Shown: piece by piece, positions 7,952 through 15,650 of the stretch
Layout of the letters: each line of letters opens with the position of its first letter
Numbering within the stretch: the stretch's first letter is position 1
DNA from: Syntrophaceae bacterium
GTDB lineage: Bacteria; Desulfobacterota; Syntrophia; Syntrophales; PHBD01
Direction: 5' to 3'
NCBI GenBank assembly: GCA_013177825.1
Contig: JABLXX010000015.1
Coordinates: forward strand, 1 to 37,347
Length of the DNA stretch: 37,347 nt
Translations under genes and position numbers: made by a program
Notes under the pieces: model-generated
Databases searched by the model: none
Seen by the model: only the letters and a program-made list of their open reading frames with translations
What the model was told of the DNA's origin: nothing

Positions 7952-8681
7952 GCCGCTGCATCTCGCCGGAGTACCGTTCCCCTTCGCCGTACAGGAACAG
8001 CGGCGGCATCACCTCCAGTTCCTCTCCCCCTCCCAGGGTCCCCTCGACGAGGACGAACTCGCCTTCCGAATCGGACCGGGAATGGACCATCCGGAGGCGC
8101 TTCGGCTCCAGGCCCCGGGTCTTCATCGCCGTGATCAGCGTGGCCGCCCGTGCCGCCGGATAGATTGCATAGACCCTCCCGCCCTCTTTCAGGAGCAGCG
8201 CCGCCGAGGCAAGGAAATCCTCCAGCGTCCCGGCGATCTCGTGACGGGCGAGGGCCTTCTCCCGGTTTGGATTGACCCGGCCGGAGCGGGACTTCCGATA
8301 GGGAGGGTTGAAAACGACAAGCTCGAAGGAAGATGCGGCCAGGATCGGGACGGTCCGGCGAACATCGCCTTCCCGGACCCGGATGCGATCGCCCAGTCCG
8401 TTGATCTCCGCCGAACGGCGGGCCCGATCGGCCAGCTCCGGCTGCAGCTCCAGGGCCTCCACGAAGGGGCGCTCCGGTCGGGTGGCGAGGATCAGGGCGA
8501 GAATGCCGCTCCCCGCTCCCAGGTCCGCCGCCGTCTCTCCCGGACGGAGGCGCACGAACGAAGCCAGAAGCAGGGAGTCGACGGAGAAGCGGTAACCCCG
8601 CTTCGCCTGGATCACGCGAAGACGTCCTCCACAGATGGGATCCAGGGTCTCGTCTTCCTTCAGGAGTGCGGCGTGTTCCAT
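7893..8681 (-). CDS. TrmN6-like tRNA1(Val) adenine-N6 methyltransferase
   Basis: The protein (262 residues) begins with the DETLDPICGGRLRVIQ and GYRFSVDSLLLA segments characteristic of the YfiC/TrmN6 family. It has the SAM-binding motif AADLGAGSGILALILA and the catalytic motif NPPY (within VVFNPPYRKS). The E. coli homologue methylates N6 of adenine 37 in tRNA1(Val). The ATG at 8679-8681 fits the family N-terminus. A TTG at 8726 would add 15 residues and overlap the upstream gene's stop by eight bases, but neither start has a clear ribosome site. The 3' end overlaps the DUF721 gene on the other strand by 59 bases. Confidence 0.87.
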   Translation of the reverse strand: MEHAALLKEDETLDPICGGRLRVIQAKRGYRFSVDSLLLASFVRLRPGETAADLGAGSGILALILATRPERPFVEALELQPELADRARRSAEINGLGDRIRVREGDVRRTVPILAASSFELVVFNPPYRKSRSGRVNPNREKALARHEIAGTLEDFLASAALLLKEGGRVYAIYPAARAATLITAMKTRGLEPKRLRMVHSRSDSEGEFVLVEGTLGGGEELEVMPPLFLYGEGERYSGEMQRLMDGLSSAPGSAGEADPSS

Positions 8682-8718
8682 GAGTCCCGGCGGTACCGGG
8701 CGGTTTCGTCCCGAGGTG

Positions 8719-9963
8719 TCAGCCAAGCAAATGAACGAAGAGACCGCTCCGGAGCTTCGGCTCGAACCAGGTTGATTTCGGGGGCATGACGCGGCCGGTG
8801 TCGGCCACCGCCATCATCTGGTCGAGGCTCGTGGGGAAAAGTGTGAAGGCTGCGGCAGCGCGGCCCGAGTCGACCAGCCGCTCCAGTTCCCCGGGGCCGC
8901 GGATGCCGCCGACGAAGTCGATGCGGCGGTCCGTCCGGGGGTCGCCGATGCCCAGGACCGGCCCCAGGAGGCGGTCCTGGAGAATCGAGACGTCCAGGGA
9001 GGCGACGGGGTCTTGAGTGTCCTCCGGCCCCGGCAGATACGTCAGGCCGTACCAGCGGCCCCGGAGGTACATGCCGAAGTCGCCCGCCCGGCCCGGTCTC
9101 TTCTCCGGGACGCCGGGGGTGACGCGAAAGCGGCGGGACACTTCCCGGAGGAAGGACTCCTCGTCCATTCCATTCAAGTCATGGACAGCCCGGTTGTAGT
9201 CCATGATGCGGATCTCGTCGTGGGAAAACAGGACGGCGAGGAAGAAGTTCCAGGGGGCATCCTCATTTCGGGAATCCGGGTCGGCTTCCCGCCTCGCGCG
9301 GGCCACCGCGGCGGCCGCCGCCGCCCGGTGATGTCCGTCGGCGATGTAAAGCGTGTCCACGGCGGCGAAGGACTCCCGGATGGCCGCTTCCACGGCGGCG
9401 TCCTCCACCGTCCATACGGTATGCACGACGCCGTCGTCGGCGGTGAAATCGACCGCCGGAGGTCCGCTGCTCACCTTCCGCAGCGTGTCCCGAAGATCCT
9501 CGCGGCTCCGATAGGCGACGAACACCGGCCCCGTCTGGGCGTTCAGCCGGTCGACGTGGCGGGTTCTCTCCCGCTCCTTGTCCTCCCGGGTGAACTCGTG
9601 CCTGCGGATCGTTCCGGACTCGTATTCGCGGGTGCTCAGGACGGCCACGAGGCCCGTCTGGCTGTGGCCGCCCATGGTTTGGCGGTACAGGTAGAAATGC
9701 GGGGCTCCGTCGCGAACGAGGATCCCTTCCCGGAGCATCCGGTCCAGGTTCTCCCGGCCCCGGGCAAAAACGGCTGCGTCGTCGGAAGAGACATCCGGCG
9801 GCAGGTCGATTTCCGATTTCTCCACCCGGAGAAAGCAGAGAGGGTTGGCCTCGGCCAGGCGGGCGGCCTCGTCGCGGCTGACAACGTCATAGGGGGGGGC
9901 CGCCACCTGCCGGGCGCAGTCCCAGCGGGGGTGAACGGCGGCAAAGGGCTTTACGGTTACCAT
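8719..9963 (-). CDS. DUF1015 family protein
   Basis: The 414-residue soluble protein matches DUF1015 throughout: an N-terminal APPYDVVS segment, the HEFTREDKERERTRH region, and the highly conserved YIADGHHR motif (about residues 210-220). Biochemical function of the family is not established; members often sit beside serine biosynthesis genes, which are absent here. The ATG at 9961-9963 has AAGGA ten bases upstream. Its stop lies 37 bases before the methyltransferase ATG, so the two probably form one leftward transcript. Confidence 0.88.
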   Translation of the reverse strand: MVTVKPFAAVHPRWDCARQVAAPPYDVVSRDEAARLAEANPLCFLRVEKSEIDLPPDVSSDDAAVFARGRENLDRMLREGILVRDGAPHFYLYRQTMGGHSQTGLVAVLSTREYESGTIRRHEFTREDKERERTRHVDRLNAQTGPVFVAYRSREDLRDTLRKVSSGPPAVDFTADDGVVHTVWTVEDAAVEAAIRESFAAVDTLYIADGHHRAAAAAAVARARREADPDSRNEDAPWNFFLAVLFSHDEIRIMDYNRAVHDLNGMDEESFLREVSRRFRVTPGVPEKRPGRAGDFGMYLRGRWYGLTYLPGPEDTQDPVASLDVSILQDRLLGPVLGIGDPRTDRRIDFVGGIRGPGELERLVDSGRAAAAFTLFPTSLDQMMAVADTGRVMPPKSTWFEPKLRSGLFVHLLG

Positions 9964-10058
9964 GGTTTACAGATCCTTCTTGCGAAAAAGACTTTGGACT
10001 GGCAGAATTCTGACCCCTCATAGCACAAGCCAAATATCCTGAACAGGAGGAAGTTCCC

Positions 10059-10544
10059 ATGTCCCAGCCGGTTCGCGCGTTCATCCACGGCCTCGAAAGC
10101 ACAGGCCGGGGCACGAAGGGAGTCTGGTTCCGGGAGCGCTATCCCGGAATGATCATCGAAGATTACCAGGGGAGCCTGGCGGAGCGGATGGAGGCGCTCC
10201 GGAAGAGGCTGGACGGCATGGAGAACCTCATCCTGGTCGGTTCCAGCTACGGCGGTCTCATGGCGGCCCTGTTCGCCTGCGCTTCCCCGGAGCGGGTCCG
10301 CCGGCTCGTTCTCCTGGCGCCGGCCCTCCATCTGGCCGAGTTCGCACCCTGCCTGGACCGGAAGATCGACCTGCCGGTCTTTCTGTATCACGGCTCCTTC
10401 GACGACGTGGTGCCCCCGGGGCCAGTCCGGGACATCGCCGGACGGGTGTTCCCCGACCTGACGTACCGGCTCGTGGAGGACGACCACAGCATCCACCGGA
10501 ACTTCCCGCTCCTGCCGTGGGACGTCCTCCTGGAGGTCCGCTGA
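10059..10544 (+). CDS. Small alpha/beta hydrolase (YqiA-like)
   Basis: This 161-residue protein is a minimal alpha/beta hydrolase. The nucleophile elbow GSSYGG contains Ser63, the acid is Asp115 or Asp116 in HGSFDDVVP, and the catalytic histidine is probably His143 in DDHSIH. An oxyanion HG motif is seen near the start (FIHGLES). It lacks a lid domain and is shorter than typical esterases, as in the UPF0227/YqiA group. Substrate is unknown. AGGAGG lies just upstream. It is divergent from the DUF1015 gene across a 95-base gap and lies ahead of the PHA operon, which has its own promoter. Confidence 0.85.
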   Translation: MSQPVRAFIHGLESTGRGTKGVWFRERYPGMIIEDYQGSLAERMEALRKRLDGMENLILVGSSYGGLMAALFACASPERVRRLVLLAPALHLAEFAPCLDRKIDLPVFLYHGSFDDVVPPGPVRDIAGRVFPDLTYRLVEDDHSIHRNFPLLPWDVLLEVR

Positions 10545-10567
10545 AGGAGATTCTCCGGGCTTTCCCG

Positions 10568-10596
10568 TTGACACGGATCCGGATTCATATTACCTT
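10568..10596 (+). promoter_or_regulatory. Promoter candidate for phaE-phaC-GAF
   Basis: A perfect -35 box TTGACA (10568-10573) is followed after 17 bases by TACCTT (10591-10596), a weak -10. It lies about 100 bases before the phaE ATG in a non-coding gap of 153 bases. Confidence 0.45.
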
Positions 10597-10697
10597 TCAA
10601 TCAGTTCCCACAATCAGGACCACCCGTGCCGGAACATCCCGTCCCGTTTCCGGACGAAACCGTTCACCCTTTGCCGCCACTGCCGGGAGGTTCCACC

Positions 10698-11636
10698 ATG
10701 AGCGCAGAACAACCGGAGAAGGGCCGGCTGGAGTTTCCGCTGGCCGACTGGATGAAGCAGTCTCAGGAGTTCTGGACGACCTGGATGCGGATGGCCGCGC
10801 CGTCCCGGGAGGCCGGGGGGCCATGGAAGGTCCCGCCGGGAGAGGCCGGACCGGGGGCGGCCCGCGGACGCATGCAGGAGAGCTGGGAGACGGTCTTCCG
10901 GATGTGGCAGTCTTTCTCGAGCGCCGCCAGCGATCCGACCACTGCCGATGCCGCCGTCAAGGGGCTGGAAACGCTGCCTGATTTTTACCTGAAGCTGGCG
11001 CAGGCCGGCTGGCTGGCCGTGATGAAGGCCCAGGAGCGGATGGTCGAGAAGGCCGGCAAGATCGGGCAGAAGACGGAGGCCTACCATTTCGAGGCCATCG
11101 ACCAGAACCTGATCAAGGCCTGGAAGGAGATCTACGAGGAGGAGATCAGTCAGTTCTACAAGATTCCCCAGCTCGGGCTGACCCGCTACTACCAGGAGCG
11201 GTTCAACGAGTGCATGGATCAGATGAATCTTTTCCAGGCGGCCTTTTCGGAGTTCCTCTACGTCCTCTCCGTCCCGGTGGAGAAAACCTCCAAGGTCTTC
11301 CAGGAGAAGCTGGAGGAGCTGCAGCGGGAGGGAAAGATCCCCGAGAAGTCGAGGGACTACTACCAGTTGTGGCTCCGGATCCTGGAAGGCCACTACATGA
11401 CACTCTTCCAGTCCCCCGAGTACCTGGAGGCCCTGCGGAACATGCTCGGCCAGCTGGATTCCTTCATCGCCTCGAAAAATTCGGTCCTGCAGGACGTGCT
11501 CCAGTTCCTGCCGGTGCCCACGAACAAGGAGATGGACGAACTGATCAAGGACCTGCACATCTTCAAGCGGCGGGTCCGGGAGCTGGAACGGCGGGTGAAG
11601 GCCCTCGAAAAAGGATCCACTCCCGCCACCGGATAG
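10698..11636 (+). CDS. phaE: Class III PHA synthase subunit PhaE
   Basis: The 312-residue protein has the PhaE features: a Trp-rich amphipathic N-terminus (residues about 10-35), a helical middle with FYKIPQLGLTRYYQER, and a C-terminal coiled coil (about 285-305) ending in a short polar tail. PhaE has no catalytic residues of its own; it binds PhaC and activates it at the granule surface. The ATG at 10698 is chosen over a GTG 24 codons upstream because GGGAGG lies seven bases before it. phaC follows after nine bases, as in Allochromatium and cyanobacteria. Confidence 0.93.
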   Translation: MSAEQPEKGRLEFPLADWMKQSQEFWTTWMRMAAPSREAGGPWKVPPGEAGPGAARGRMQESWETVFRMWQSFSSAASDPTTADAAVKGLETLPDFYLKLAQAGWLAVMKAQERMVEKAGKIGQKTEAYHFEAIDQNLIKAWKEIYEEEISQFYKIPQLGLTRYYQERFNECMDQMNLFQAAFSEFLYVLSVPVEKTSKVFQEKLEELQREGKIPEKSRDYYQLWLRILEGHYMTLFQSPEYLEALRNMLGQLDSFIASKNSVLQDVLQFLPVPTNKEMDELIKDLHIFKRRVRELERRVKALEKGSTPATG

Positions 11637-11645
11637 GAGGGAACG

Positions 11646-12905
11646 ATGGAACAGCCGAAGATCTCTCTGGACCTCATCCTGGCCAACCTGGCGGAAGATG
11701 CCGAAAAGGCGCAGGAGCGCGTGACCAAGGCGTCGGAAGTCCTGTTGAGCCCGCTCCACACCGACCTGGCCACCACGCCCTATGACATGGTCTGGCAGGA
11801 GGACCGGGTCAAGCTCAAGCACTACCGGACGGATGTGGAGAAGTCCGTCAGGACCCCGCTCCTGGTGGTGTACGCCCTCATCAACCGGGAGACCATGCTG
11901 GACCTCCAGCCGGACCGGAGCGTCGTCAAAACCTTCATGAACAGCGGGCTGGATCTCTACATGCTGGACTGGGGCTACCCGACCCGCAAGGATCGATATC
12001 TGACCATCGACGATCACGTCAACGGCTACATCGACGGAGCCGTCGACTTCATCCGGGAGCGGACCGGAACGGAGAAGATCAACCTGATGGGGATCTGCAT
12101 GGGCGGGACGTTCTGCGTCATCTACTCGGCCCTGCACCCCGAGAAGATCCGGAACCTCGTTACCACCGTCACCCCCTCCAGCTTCGACACCAGCAAAGGG
12201 CTGCTCCACGTCTGGATGCGGGCCATCGATGTGGACAAGCTCGTGGACACGTTCGGCAACCTGCCCGGCGACGTCATGAACATGGGGTTCCTGCTCCTGA
12301 ACCCGGCCCGGCTGATGATCGACAAGTACATCGGCTTCTTCGAGAACATGGACAACAGGGCCTTCGTGGAGAATTTCGTCCGCATGGAGAAATGGATCTT
12401 CGACAGCCCCGATGTTCCCGGGGAGACCTTCCGCCAGTTCATCAAGGATTTCTATCACGGGAACCTGCTTATCCAGAGCAAGCTGATGGTGGGCGGAAAG
12501 CGGGTGGACCTGAAGCGGATCACCATGCCGCTCCTGAATTTCTACGGCCAGTACGACCACCTGGTTCCACCGGAGGCCTGTGACAAGCTGACAAAGGCGG
12601 TGGGCAGCAAGGATACGGAGGACATCTGTCTGGACACGGGGCACATCGGGATCTATGTCAGCTCCAAGACCCAGCGGGAGTTCGCCCCGAAGATCGTCCG
12701 GTGGCTGATGGAGAGGGACGGCGCCCCCGCGGCGAAGAAAAAACCGGCGGCGCGGCTGGCCGAGATGATGGCGGCGGCCAAACCGGCGGCGAAGGAAGCG
12801 AAAGGGAAAGGAAAAGCCGGGAAAAAACCGGCGGCGCCGCGGACTCGAGGCGGCAGCGCACCGGCGGACCGGACGACGGGCCGCGAATCCATGGAAGCGA
12901 GGTAG
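11646..12905 (+). CDS. phaC: Class III PHA synthase catalytic subunit PhaC with basic tail
   Basis: The first 358 residues are a normal class III PhaC, which polymerises (R)-3-hydroxyacyl-CoA into PHA. The lipase-like box GICMGG contains the nucleophile Cys151, with Asp304 and His333 completing the triad, two residues offset from Allochromatium vinosum PhaC (149, 302, 331). The unusual part is residues about 359-419: a Lys/Ala/Pro-rich tail with AAKPAA and KGKGKAGKK segments, resembling the histone H1-like tail of PhaF-type phasins. Class III PhaC proteins normally end near residue 355-360. The tail codes without frameshift up to the TAG at 12903-12905, and the next gene starts six bases later. 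Confidence 0.95.
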   Translation: MEQPKISLDLILANLAEDAEKAQERVTKASEVLLSPLHTDLATTPYDMVWQEDRVKLKHYRTDVEKSVRTPLLVVYALINRETMLDLQPDRSVVKTFMNSGLDLYMLDWGYPTRKDRYLTIDDHVNGYIDGAVDFIRERTGTEKINLMGICMGGTFCVIYSALHPEKIRNLVTTVTPSSFDTSKGLLHVWMRAIDVDKLVDTFGNLPGDVMNMGFLLLNPARLMIDKYIGFFENMDNRAFVENFVRMEKWIFDSPDVPGETFRQFIKDFYHGNLLIQSKLMVGGKRVDLKRITMPLLNFYGQYDHLVPPEACDKLTKAVGSKDTEDICLDTGHIGIYVSSKTQREFAPKIVRWLMERDGAPAAKKKPAARLAEMMAAAKPAAKEAKGKGKAGKKPAAPRTRGGSAPADRTTGRESMEAR

Positions 12906-12910
12906 AGACG

Positions 12911-13966
12911 ATGGCTGCGAAAAAGGAAGGGAAGGATTTTTTCCAGACGATCAAGAAGGTGAGCCGCGCTTTGGGAACCACCCTGGAGAGAGACAAACTT
13001 CTCGACCTGATCGTCCGGAGCGCCATGGAGGCCATGGACGCAAAGGCGGCCGCCCTGTTCCTGGCGGATGAAAAAACGAAGCAGTACGTGGCGGCAGCCC
13101 AGAAGGGACTCTCCAGGAAGTACCAGCATGCCGGGCCGGGACACGTGGACCGCGTTCCACAGGAGCTTATGAAGAAAGGCTACCTTCACTACCGGGATGC
13201 GGTGAACGATAAGCGGCTGGAAAACCGGGACCTCAAGAAGGCCGAGGGGATCGGTTCCATCCTGACAGTGCCGGTCATGGTGAACGACCGGCCCATCGGC
13301 GTCCTTTCTCTCTACACGGCGGATATCCGCGATTTCTCCAAGGAGGAGATCGAATTCCTCACCACCTTGGCCGAGCAGGGGGGAATGGCGGTGGAGCATG
13401 CCCGGCTGCTGGAGACCATCCGGGCCAACATCCGCATCTCCCTGGAGCTGCTGTCTGCCATCAACTCGAGCCTCGACATCCGGGTGATCCTCCAGACCAT
13501 GACGGAGAAGGTGGCCTTGGCCCTCGGCGTAAAGGCCGCCAGCATCCGCCTGCTGAACGACGACAGGACGGAACTGCGCCTTGCCGCCAGCTACGGCCTG
13601 AGCGAGAAGTACATCAACAAGGGGCCGATCTACGCGGAGCGGAGCATTGCCGAGGCCCTCTCGGGTGTACCCGTGGTGGTGAAGGATGCCGCCCGGGACA
13701 AGGGCGTCCAGTACCGGAAAGAAAAAGTGCAGGAAGGCATCGTGTCGATTCTCTGTGTCCCCATCAAGGCCCGGGAAGACGTCATCGGAGTCCTCCGCCT
13801 GTACACGGATGCGCCCCGGGAGTTCTCGGATCTGGAAATCCTGCAGGTGTCCGTCCTGGCCCATCACGGCGGCCTCGCGATCCAGAACGCGAGCCTCTAC
13901 ATGATGCTGCAGAACGACCTGAAGGGGATGAAAGATGACGCGTGGAGTCATCGCTGCTGGTTTTGA
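12911..13966 (+). CDS. Tandem GAF-domain protein
   Basis: The 351-residue soluble protein holds two GAF domains, at about residues 22-170 and 188-338. Each has the late strand motif of the fold (GSILTVPVMVNDRPIGVLSLY and SILCVPIKAREDVIGVLRLY are the matching segments). No kinase, HTH, GGDEF or other output domain follows; the C-terminus is only a helix of about 20 residues. It may therefore act as a stand-alone sensor that binds a small ligand or a partner. It is the third gene of the phaE-phaC operon, five bases after the phaC stop, with GAGG at the junction. A role in controlling PHA synthesis is suggested only by this position. Confidence 0.88.
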   Translation: MAAKKEGKDFFQTIKKVSRALGTTLERDKLLDLIVRSAMEAMDAKAAALFLADEKTKQYVAAAQKGLSRKYQHAGPGHVDRVPQELMKKGYLHYRDAVNDKRLENRDLKKAEGIGSILTVPVMVNDRPIGVLSLYTADIRDFSKEEIEFLTTLAEQGGMAVEHARLLETIRANIRISLELLSAINSSLDIRVILQTMTEKVALALGVKAASIRLLNDDRTELRLAASYGLSEKYINKGPIYAERSIAEALSGVPVVVKDAARDKGVQYRKEKVQEGIVSILCVPIKAREDVIGVLRLYTDAPREFSDLEILQVSVLAHHGGLAIQNASLYMMLQNDLKGMKDDAWSHRCWF

Positions 13967-14110
13967 GGCTGTTGAAAAAGGGCCGTCTGCGGCGTTGCCC
14001 TCATCACGAGCCGCTCAACGTACCCGAAAGTGCGGCTCGCGGCTCTTAATCTCGGGCGCCTTGCATCCCTCGTGGATGGGCATCGCATCCGGGCATTTTG
14101 AACGGCCCGG
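13966..14110 (+). repeat. Dispersed intergenic repeat, short copy
   Basis: It begins at the GAF gene stop with GGCTGTTGAAAAAGG, passes through CGGCGTTGCCCTCATC, and ends about GCATCCGGGCATTTTGAACGG. Start, second block and end correspond to the copy at 6581-7007, with much of the middle missing. A further short match, GCCTTTTTCAACAG, reversed, lies at 21816-21829. Confidence 0.65.
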
Positions 14111-14187
14111 ATGATCGCTGTTTGCAGGAACCTTCCCGACGGAAAAACACCGGCTGTTTGGAATGATCGATCGAAAGGAGAAGAGAC

Positions 14188-14616
14188 ATGACGGGCATCA
14201 CCATCGACCGGATGAAGGTCGGAGACGCCGCTGAATTCGCCAAGACCGTTTCGGAGACGGATGTTTACCTGTACGCCGGCATCAGCGGCGATTTCAACCC
14301 CGCGCACCTGAATCAGGCCTATGCCGAGAAAACCTTCTTCAAGGGCCGGATCGCCCACGGCATGCTTTCGGCGGGCTTCATCTCCGCCCTCCTGGGAACG
14401 CAGCTCCCTGGCCCGGGGACCATCTACCTGCGGCAGGAGCTGAACTTCCTGGCGCCCGTCCGTATGGGCGATACGATTACCGCGCGGGTGGAAGTGGCGG
14501 AGCTGATCCCGGAGAAGAACCGGGCCCGCCTGAAGACCACCTGCCGGAACCAGGACGGGATCGTCGTCCTCGACGGGGAAGCGGTCGTCATGCCGCCGAA
14601 GGCTCCGAAGTCGTGA
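14188..14616 (+). CDS. phaJ: (R)-specific enoyl-CoA hydratase, MaoC type
   Basis: The 142-residue protein is a single hot-dog domain with the hydratase 2 motif: Asp35 and His40 in GDFNPAHLN, followed by AHGML. It hydrates trans-2-enoyl-CoA to (R)-3-hydroxyacyl-CoA, the PhaC substrate, and so links beta-oxidation to PHA. AAAGGAGAAG precedes the ATG. Position between two PHA gene groups supports PhaJ rather than another MaoC-like dehydratase. Its stop overlaps the next gene's GTG by two bases. Confidence 0.92.
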   Translation: MTGITIDRMKVGDAAEFAKTVSETDVYLYAGISGDFNPAHLNQAYAEKTFFKGRIAHGMLSAGFISALLGTQLPGPGTIYLRQELNFLAPVRMGDTITARVEVAELIPEKNRARLKTTCRNQDGIVVLDGEAVVMPPKAPKS

Positions 14617-15650
14617 ACATGGAAAAAATTCTGAACGAATCCGTCGATGCGGCGCCCGGGGAATCCGGGCGCCCCCCGGTTGCCCTCACGGGCCGGGGGG
14701 GCGGCTGGAAGGCCCGAACGACCTTTTTGCGGACGCGTCTGTTTTTCTTCCTGATGATTCTCTTCCTGGCGGGCTGCGCGTCCGCGCCGGACCGCCTGGC
14801 AATGGATCCGGCGGCCGCCTGGCCAGGACGCTGCGAGACCGTGCGACGGAGCCTGCTGAAGGAACCGTCCGCCGGCGTCGTGGTCACCCCCCGTCCAGAT
14901 CGTTCCTACTCCATTCCTTACTGGGTGATCGTCGTCGACGGCGTTCCGATCCCCATTCCCCCCGTTCGTTACCGGGACATCCACATCACACCCGCTTCCT
15001 TTTCCGGCGGCCTGCCCACGGTCATCCTCGTCGGAGCGGAGCCGCCCACAGCGGTGACGCTGGCCTCCATTTCACCGCCGGCTCCCTATGAAGACATCTT
15101 TGCCCTGGCCGGAGAGGAGCCGACGAAGGAGGGACGGGTCCTGACGATGCGACTCTTCGGCGGACCCGTAGCACACGACCGGCTCATGGAGATCGGATTC
15201 GCCGGCCGTCCGGCAGATCTCACGTGCCGTCCGGACCGCTGGGAGAAGGAAATTGCCCTGGCCTCCGCACTGGTTCTGAAGACGGTTGGAAATCCGCTGG
15301 AGGCGGTCCATGAAGGGATCGCGGGCCGGCGCGGCTGGGTGACCCTTTCGGCGGGGGCCGATCGTACAAACCTGTGGCAGACGACGCTCCCGGGAACCGG
15401 CCGCTGGATCCTGATCGACATCCGCGCGGCTGCCGGAGGACCTTTTCAGGACGTCGGCCTGGCGGTTGGAAGGGCCGACATGGTCCGGGCGATGGGCCGC
15501 CCGCCCTGGCTGGCCGCGCTAGCGGCGGTCCTGGACGACCCGGAAAACGGGAAACTCCGGGAAGTCCTCGCGGATGCGCTGGAAAAGGCGCAATTCACGC
15601 CGGAGTCCGTCGAGCGGGTCCGATCTCCGGCCACCGGGGTGACCCGGTGA
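14613..15650 (+). CDS. Predicted lipoprotein of unknown function
   Basis: The 345-residue product has a hydrophobic segment ending in the lipobox LAGC (Cys about residue 55), then an exported domain with no family I recognise. Features include a Pro-rich segment with VVDGVPIPIPPVRY near residue 110 and mixed alpha/beta character to the end. The GTG at 14613 overlaps the phaJ stop and has AAGG upstream, but gives about 38 polar residues before the signal segment, which is unusual. A TTG at 14727 would give a textbook lipoprotein signal peptide, though without a close ribosome site. The stop overlaps the start of the next gene (GTGA), so the two are translationally coupled. Confidence 0.72.
   Translation: MNMEKILNESVDAAPGESGRPPVALTGRGGGWKARTTFLRTRLFFFLMILFLAGCASAPDRLAMDPAAAWPGRCETVRRSLLKEPSAGVVVTPRPDRSYSIPYWVIVVDGVPIPIPPVRYRDIHITPASFSGGLPTVILVGAEPPTAVTLASISPPAPYEDIFALAGEEPTKEGRVLTMRLFGGPVAHDRLMEIGFAGRPADLTCRPDRWEKEIALASALVLKTVGNPLEAVHEGIAGRRGWVTLSAGADRTNLWQTTLPGTGRWILIDIRAAAGGPFQDVGLAVGRADMVRAMGRPPWLAALAAVLDDPENGKLREVLADALEKAQFTPESVERVRSPATGVTR

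Noticed and set aside
8682-8726. TTG start for the TrmN6-like gene
   Set aside because: It adds 15 unconserved residues and has no ribosome site; the ATG matches the family N-terminus, although neither start is strongly supported.
10614-12644. A 676-codon open frame antisense to phaE and phaC
   Set aside because: It is the mirror of high-GC codon usage; its product is a biased mix of Pro, Gly, His and Val without motifs, while the opposite strand encodes two clear PHA synthase subunits.
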